Part shown: positions 33,302 to 36,816 of the stretch, piece by piece
How the letters are laid out: the number at the start of each line of letters is the position of its first letter
Numbering within the stretch: position 1 is the stretch's first letter
From: Lentisphaerota bacterium
GTDB lineage: Bacteria > Verrucomicrobiota > Lentisphaeria > Oligosphaerales > JABHEG01
Reading direction: 5' to 3'
Assembly (NCBI GenBank): GCA_018676675.1
Contig: JABHEG010000061.1
Coordinates: 1-36,816, forward strand
Length of the DNA: 36,816 nt
Translations under genes and position numbers: made by a program
Notes under the pieces: model-generated
The model's input: the letters and a program-made list of their open reading frames with translations, nothing else
Told to the model about the DNA's origin: nothing
The model's database searches: none

Positions 33302-36067
33302 TCACTTCTCGAGCTCAATGAAGCCGGCCCTGTCGACATCGTAGGAGTGCCCACGCGTTCCTTCCCACATGAGCCACAGGTTGTCGACGACTTTGCGGAC
33401 GGCGAGGCTAAAGGCGAAGCGGGTGTCCTTGGCCGGGTTGAAGTCCACCATAGCGAAGGGAATTGCGAACTCCGCAACCCAGCGGTCCTTGGCTGGTCGA
33501 GTGGCCTTGAAGATGATCGTGGCGGGTTCCATCGCACCAGGATCGTCGTCTCCATCAGGGGTGGTGCCGTAGCGCAGGTAGCCGTTGCCGAAGCCGCGCA
33601 GAACGTGGATCGGCAACCCTTTGGCGCCCTTTTTTACCGGCCTGAGACTCACCTCAACCGCATCGTCGGTTCCCCATGTGTTGCCGTCGAACTTGGTACT
33701 TGGAGAGATGGTGTTGTCGATCGCGATGTAGAGCACGTTTCCATCGTGGGCGAGCCAGGCCTTGCTGGTACGCCTGGCTGGGCTGCCGCCGTAGTCCATG
33801 GCCAGCGGCATCGCCTTTGCGGGGGCCGCACCAAACCACTCCTTGGCCTCAATGGTGCCGTCGATGGTGACAGGCGTGGTGACCTTGGCCACCTTGAAGA
33901 CAGGAGCCTTCCTCTTGCGTGCCCTCATGGTTGCCTTCTTCCGTTTGGCGAGCGGGGGCAAGGGCTTGGGTGGGGCATAGGGCCAGGACTCTCTCACCGG
34001 GTTCGGGCGCAGGTCACTGGCAACCAACCCCATCTTCTCGAGGGGGACAGGCTTGAAGCCAGGCAGTTTGGTGAACACTTTGGAATCGGGGCGCAGGCGA
34101 AAGTCACCGTTGGCAGGATCGATGAACCCGGGGTCTTTGGCGGTGATGAGGTTCTCTTTCTCATCGACCTGCCAGTTGCCGCTCTTCACGTCGGCTCCCA
34201 TCACAATGAGATTGCGGACGGCGGTGCTGACTCGCTTCTCCCCCTTCTTCGGTTCCATGAAGCCAACCAGACGGGGATAGTGTGTCGTGAACGGCGGTTG
34301 GGTGATGTCGATGTCCTTGAGCAGGCGTTCCTGCCACAGCTTGGCGTTGATGTAGCTCTTCCACCGCTTGTCATTCCAAGGCGCTGAGCCAAGGGCGCGT
34401 TTGCACTCGACGAAGATATTGTTCTCCGCCAGGATATCGTGTCCGCCGTGCGAGAAGACGGTTCCGAAGCTGCCCTTACCCGGGTTGCCGCAGCGGAAGA
34501 AGACGTTCCCGAGCACGGTTTCGCCGCCGTCGCCGTCATCGAAGTAAACAGCGGCATTGCCGTGGCCCATGGGGCTACCGATGTTGTGCCAGAAGTTGTA
34601 GCGCACGATGTTTCCCCGGCAGGAGGGGTTGCGGCCCTTGTAGAACGCTCCGCAATCATCGGTTTCCGTGCAGATGTGATGCACGACGTTGTACTCGAAG
34701 AGGTGATCGTTGCCGCTGACTCCGACACCTTGGTGCGGCGCGTCGTGGATCAGGTTATGCGCGGCCCGGTTGCCCACCCCGGACAGCATGATTCCGTTCG
34801 CGTAGGTGAGCTGATGACGACTGAATTGCCAGATGTGGTTGTTGATGGCCTGGTGTCCGGCGGGGGTGAGTGTCTTGCGGTTGCCACCGGTCAGCCTGAG
34901 TCCGCCAGTGCCGGTCTCGTGGATGTCGCAGGCTTCGACCCGGTGCCCCGTTCCGCCCGAAATGATCACGCCTCCCTTGCGGATGTTGCGGACGTCGCAG
35001 GCTTCGATGCTATCCGAGAATCCCCCGTTGACCACGATGCCATTGCCTTGGGTCGCCTCAATGGTGAAGCCGCGCACTGTCACATGGGACGCCTCGGTCA
35101 GTGAGAGCACCGGATCCTTGAGCAGTGAGATGGAAATCCGCGCTCCCTCGAGCTTGGAGGGAGGCCAGAGGTACAGCAGGTTTGCCTTGACGTCAACGTA
35201 ATACTCACCAGGCTGGTCAAGCTCTTCGAGCAGGTTCAAGGCGCAGTAGCGGCGCGGGGATGGGTTGCCTTGACGTACGCTGTAGTGGTGCGGCTTCTTG
35301 AAGGTCATTTGGCGGGTCTTGGTGTCGATGGCGCCGACTTGCAGGACTTCCTCATACCAGTCGAAACACCAGTAGCCCAGCAGCCAGACTCCCCGTTCGA
35401 CGCTCCAGCGTTTGGGGCGGTCGCCGCTGTACTCGATGATGCCTGGCTCACCCGTGTTGTCGCCCTTGCGTGGGCAGGAGCCGGTATCAATGATCTTGGC
35501 AACGGTTGCCCAGCCCTCTTTGGGCCAGCGGGCCAGACTCATGCGCTGATCGTTGACGAATACCTCCGGGACGGGGACTGGACCGCGGAACTTGTCGGGG
35601 CAGGGGGGGGAGGCAGGGACACCGAGGGCGCCGAGATCGGCGACGACGACGTTGCCGTTCGCTTCCGGAGACATCGTGCCAAGCACGGTGGGGTCTGAGA
35701 CCGGGCGGAAGGCATCGGCGGCCAGCATGCGCCCACCGACCAAGCGGACCTCCTCACCCGGCGTGGCTCGGTAGACGATCGGCGCGGTCTCTGTGCCCGA
35801 GTCTTCCGTGGTCAGGGCAAAGCCGGTCTTGCGTTCGTACGTCCCTCCGCGGACCGTCACCTCTGCCCCGCCCTCTGGGAGTGAGCCCGCAGTCTTGAGG
35901 GCGCGGATGGCATCGCGGGCTTGTTCGAGAGTCGCAAAAGGGGCAGCGGCTGTTCCGGGGTTGGGGTCTTTGCCATCGGTCGCGACGGTGAAGTGAACGG
36001 CAGGTTGGGCCACGGCAGCGGCCATTCCGAGCGTGGCGGCAATGCAGGTCGTGCGAACGCAGAACAT
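33302..36067 (-). CDS. Secreted right-handed beta-helix protein with C-terminal CBM9-like domain
   Basis: 921 residues; ATG at 36067 with a GGGAG 6-7 nt upstream; signal peptide CIAATLGMAAAVAQPA. HFTVATDGKDPNPGTAAAPF opens a beta-helix to about residue 660, with coil repeats such as SHVTVRGFTIEATQGNGIVV and GHRVEACDIHETGTGGLRL. LARWPKEGW is shared in style with the paralogue at 13845-17222. A linker at about 700-735 is unusually rich in Lys/Arg (AKRKKATMRARKRKAPVFK). It joins to a CBM9-like domain, TIDGTIEAKEWFGAAPAKAM to YDVDRAGFIEL. Fold and neighbours suggest a GH141-like or lyase-like glycan enzyme; no catalytic residue can be named. Confidence 0.85.
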   Translation of the reverse strand: MFCVRTTCIAATLGMAAAVAQPAVHFTVATDGKDPNPGTAAAPFATLEQARDAIRALKTAGSLPEGGAEVTVRGGTYERKTGFALTTEDSGTETAPIVYRATPGEEVRLVGGRMLAADAFRPVSDPTVLGTMSPEANGNVVVADLGALGVPASPPCPDKFRGPVPVPEVFVNDQRMSLARWPKEGWATVAKIIDTGSCPRKGDNTGEPGIIEYSGDRPKRWSVERGVWLLGYWCFDWYEEVLQVGAIDTKTRQMTFKKPHHYSVRQGNPSPRRYCALNLLEELDQPGEYYVDVKANLLYLWPPSKLEGARISISLLKDPVLSLTEASHVTVRGFTIEATQGNGIVVNGGFSDSIEACDVRNIRKGGVIISGGTGHRVEACDIHETGTGGLRLTGGNRKTLTPAGHQAINNHIWQFSRHQLTYANGIMLSGVGNRAAHNLIHDAPHQGVGVSGNDHLFEYNVVHHICTETDDCGAFYKGRNPSCRGNIVRYNFWHNIGSPMGHGNAAVYFDDGDGGETVLGNVFFRCGNPGKGSFGTVFSHGGHDILAENNIFVECKRALGSAPWNDKRWKSYINAKLWQERLLKDIDITQPPFTTHYPRLVGFMEPKKGEKRVSTAVRNLIVMGADVKSGNWQVDEKENLITAKDPGFIDPANGDFRLRPDSKVFTKLPGFKPVPLEKMGLVASDLRPNPVRESWPYAPPKPLPPLAKRKKATMRARKRKAPVFKVAKVTTPVTIDGTIEAKEWFGAAPAKAMPLAMDYGGSPARRTSKAWLAHDGNVLYIAIDNTISPSTKFDGNTWGTDDAVEVSLRPVKKGAKGLPIHVLRGFGNGYLRYGTTPDGDDDPGAMEPATIIFKATRPAKDRWVAEFAIPFAMVDFNPAKDTRFAFSLAVRKVVDNLWLMWEGTRGHSYDVDRAGFIELEK

Positions 36068-36398
36068 CGGAGACTCCCGTGGTGCTTGTCTTAGAGGGCC
36101 TTGTCGTCGATCTGAGCAGAGACCGGCAGGAGGCGGAACCTAGCTCTCGGCACGGCGCCATACAAGGGCCTGCCTCCGCCTTGACGCCACGCGTGCCATC
36201 GACTTGTCTCAGCGTCTACTTTGATCTGCTTGGCCCCCCATCATTCTCACCGTTTCGTTTCTTCGCGTTTGAAGTAGCCGCCTCAATCCCTAAGTTCTTG
36301 TCGGACCAGGAGCCTGTCGGCGCTGTGCCCGGGGGGCATTCTCCGGGCGTGAAGGCTGCGACTCGTGACGATTGCGGTGTGGCCACGGGGAGTGTGTT
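36068..36398. other. Divergent spacer at the right end
   Basis: Holds the start-side signals of both flanking genes. A hairpin GCCCGG (36327-36332) / CCGGGC (36343-36348) and an AGGCGGA (36131-36137) / TCCGCCT (36175-36181) pair are visible. No gene or clear promoter is supported. Confidence 0.45.
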
Positions 36399-36816
36399 GT
36401 GTTACGACCTAGTCTGCATTCTTGGGAGTCCGGTAGTCGCCTCGGGTTGGCGACTATCTGTGTCGTCCTGTTCGCGGGGGCTCTCAAGATGCCCGCCATG
36501 GAAGGCGACAAGCCGTGTCTCCGCGGCGATGGGAAGCACGCTCCCGACGTCCGCGAAGCGACTGCCTCACCAGTCAATGTTGCCCAGAAGGACCACGCAG
36601 AACCATCATCCACCGATGCCGAAGCGTCAGGCCTGGTTCCCTCACTCAGGGCCTTGTTCAGGCGCCTCCTGGCCCCCCCTCCTGTTGGTAATTCCAAGGC
36701 CGCCAAGCTCATAGGGTACCAAATCCGATTGGACCTCTACTACGGGGCGGATGACTTCTTCGGCCAGAGTCGGGATATCGAGTACGCAGAAGCCGTGTGC
36801 AGTTTGACGGGGGGGG
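36399..36816 (+). CDS. 5' part of an unrecognised exported or membrane-anchored protein, cut by the right edge
   Basis: An open frame starts at GTG 36399, with GGGGAG at 36387-36392 six nt upstream, and runs uninterrupted to the window end (about 139 codons). Residues about 14-30 (SRLGLATICVVLFAGAL) form a hydrophobic signal or anchor. A low-complexity polar stretch with DAEASG follows, and then NSKAAKLIGYQIRLDLYYGA and FFGQSRDIEYAEAVC. The start context (GTG followed by TTA, strong purine-rich site) matches the beta-helix gene at 13845. I do not recognise the family. The last bases are a G-run that could be a sequencing or contig edge. Confidence 0.5.
   Translation, partial: MLRPSLHSWESGSRLGLATICVVLFAGALKMPAMEGDKPCLRGDGKHAPDVREATASPVNVAQKDHAEPSSTDAEASGLVPSLRALFRRLLAPPPVGNSKAAKLIGYQIRLDLYYGADDFFGQSRDIEYAEAVCSLTGG

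Overview
This is a high-GC bacterial chromosome segment dominated by very large secreted proteins built from carbohydrate-related folds: right-handed beta-helices, CBM9-like domains, LamG-like sandwiches, TIM barrels and beta-propellers. That mix, including a PQQ-type propeller carrying a degenerate methyltransferase-like N-terminus, is typical of Planctomycetota, Lentisphaerota/Kiritimatiellota, Hydrogenedentota and similar polysaccharide degraders. I cannot place the organism more precisely without a search. I see no rRNA, tRNA, CRISPR array, transposase or phage gene.

Layout. 1-357: non-coding with a long hairpin. 358-3900 (-): secreted CBM9 plus putative glycoside-hydrolase protein. 3901-4370: divergent spacer holding a MITE-like palindromic element. 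4371-8933 (+): housekeeping-like run of a short-chain polyprenyl diphosphate synthase, miaA, an acetamidase/formamidase-family protein and a ZIP-type transporter with an inserted cyclic-nucleotide-binding domain. 8935-10326 (-): cytoplasmic-looking five-bladed propeller protein, convergent with the transporter at one base distance. 10715-13705 (+): secreted methyltransferase-like/PQQ propeller. 13845-17222 (+): beta-helix plus CBM9. 17323-17856 (+): bPH2 membrane protein. 18109-20967 (+): GH36-like glycosidase. 21486-23366 (+): GH42-like protein. 23511-27071 (-): PcRGLX/YetA-like (PL26-type) protein. 27636-28640 (+): tandem carbohydrate-binding-like protein. 28665-33128 (-) and 33302-36067 (-): second CBM9/glycosidase-like protein and second beta-helix plus CBM9 protein. 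36399 to the right edge (+): start of an unrecognised exported or membrane protein.

How they may work together. From about 8.9 kb to 36 kb the window looks like a glycan-capture and degradation region without SusC/SusD or any dedicated sugar transporter in view. The PL26-like and GH36-like proteins hint at a galactose/rhamnogalacturonan-containing substrate, but this is inference. Four proteins share a CBM9-like module and there are two pairs of paralogues (358-3900 with 28665-33128; 13845-17222 with 33302-36067).

The most unusual DNA-level signals are (i) a roughly 100-nt structured element found twice (10490-10587 and, inverted, 27140-27239), each copy in the same orientation relative to the secreted-protein gene downstream of it; (ii) a 24-bp perfect palindrome nested within shorter inverted repeats and flanked by 9-bp direct repeats (3996-4145); and (iii) two short tandem-repeat tracts in spacers (33-bp period at 5451-5529, 38-bp period at 17936-18027). 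The most unusual protein architecture is the ZIP transporter split by an intact-looking cNMP-binding domain.
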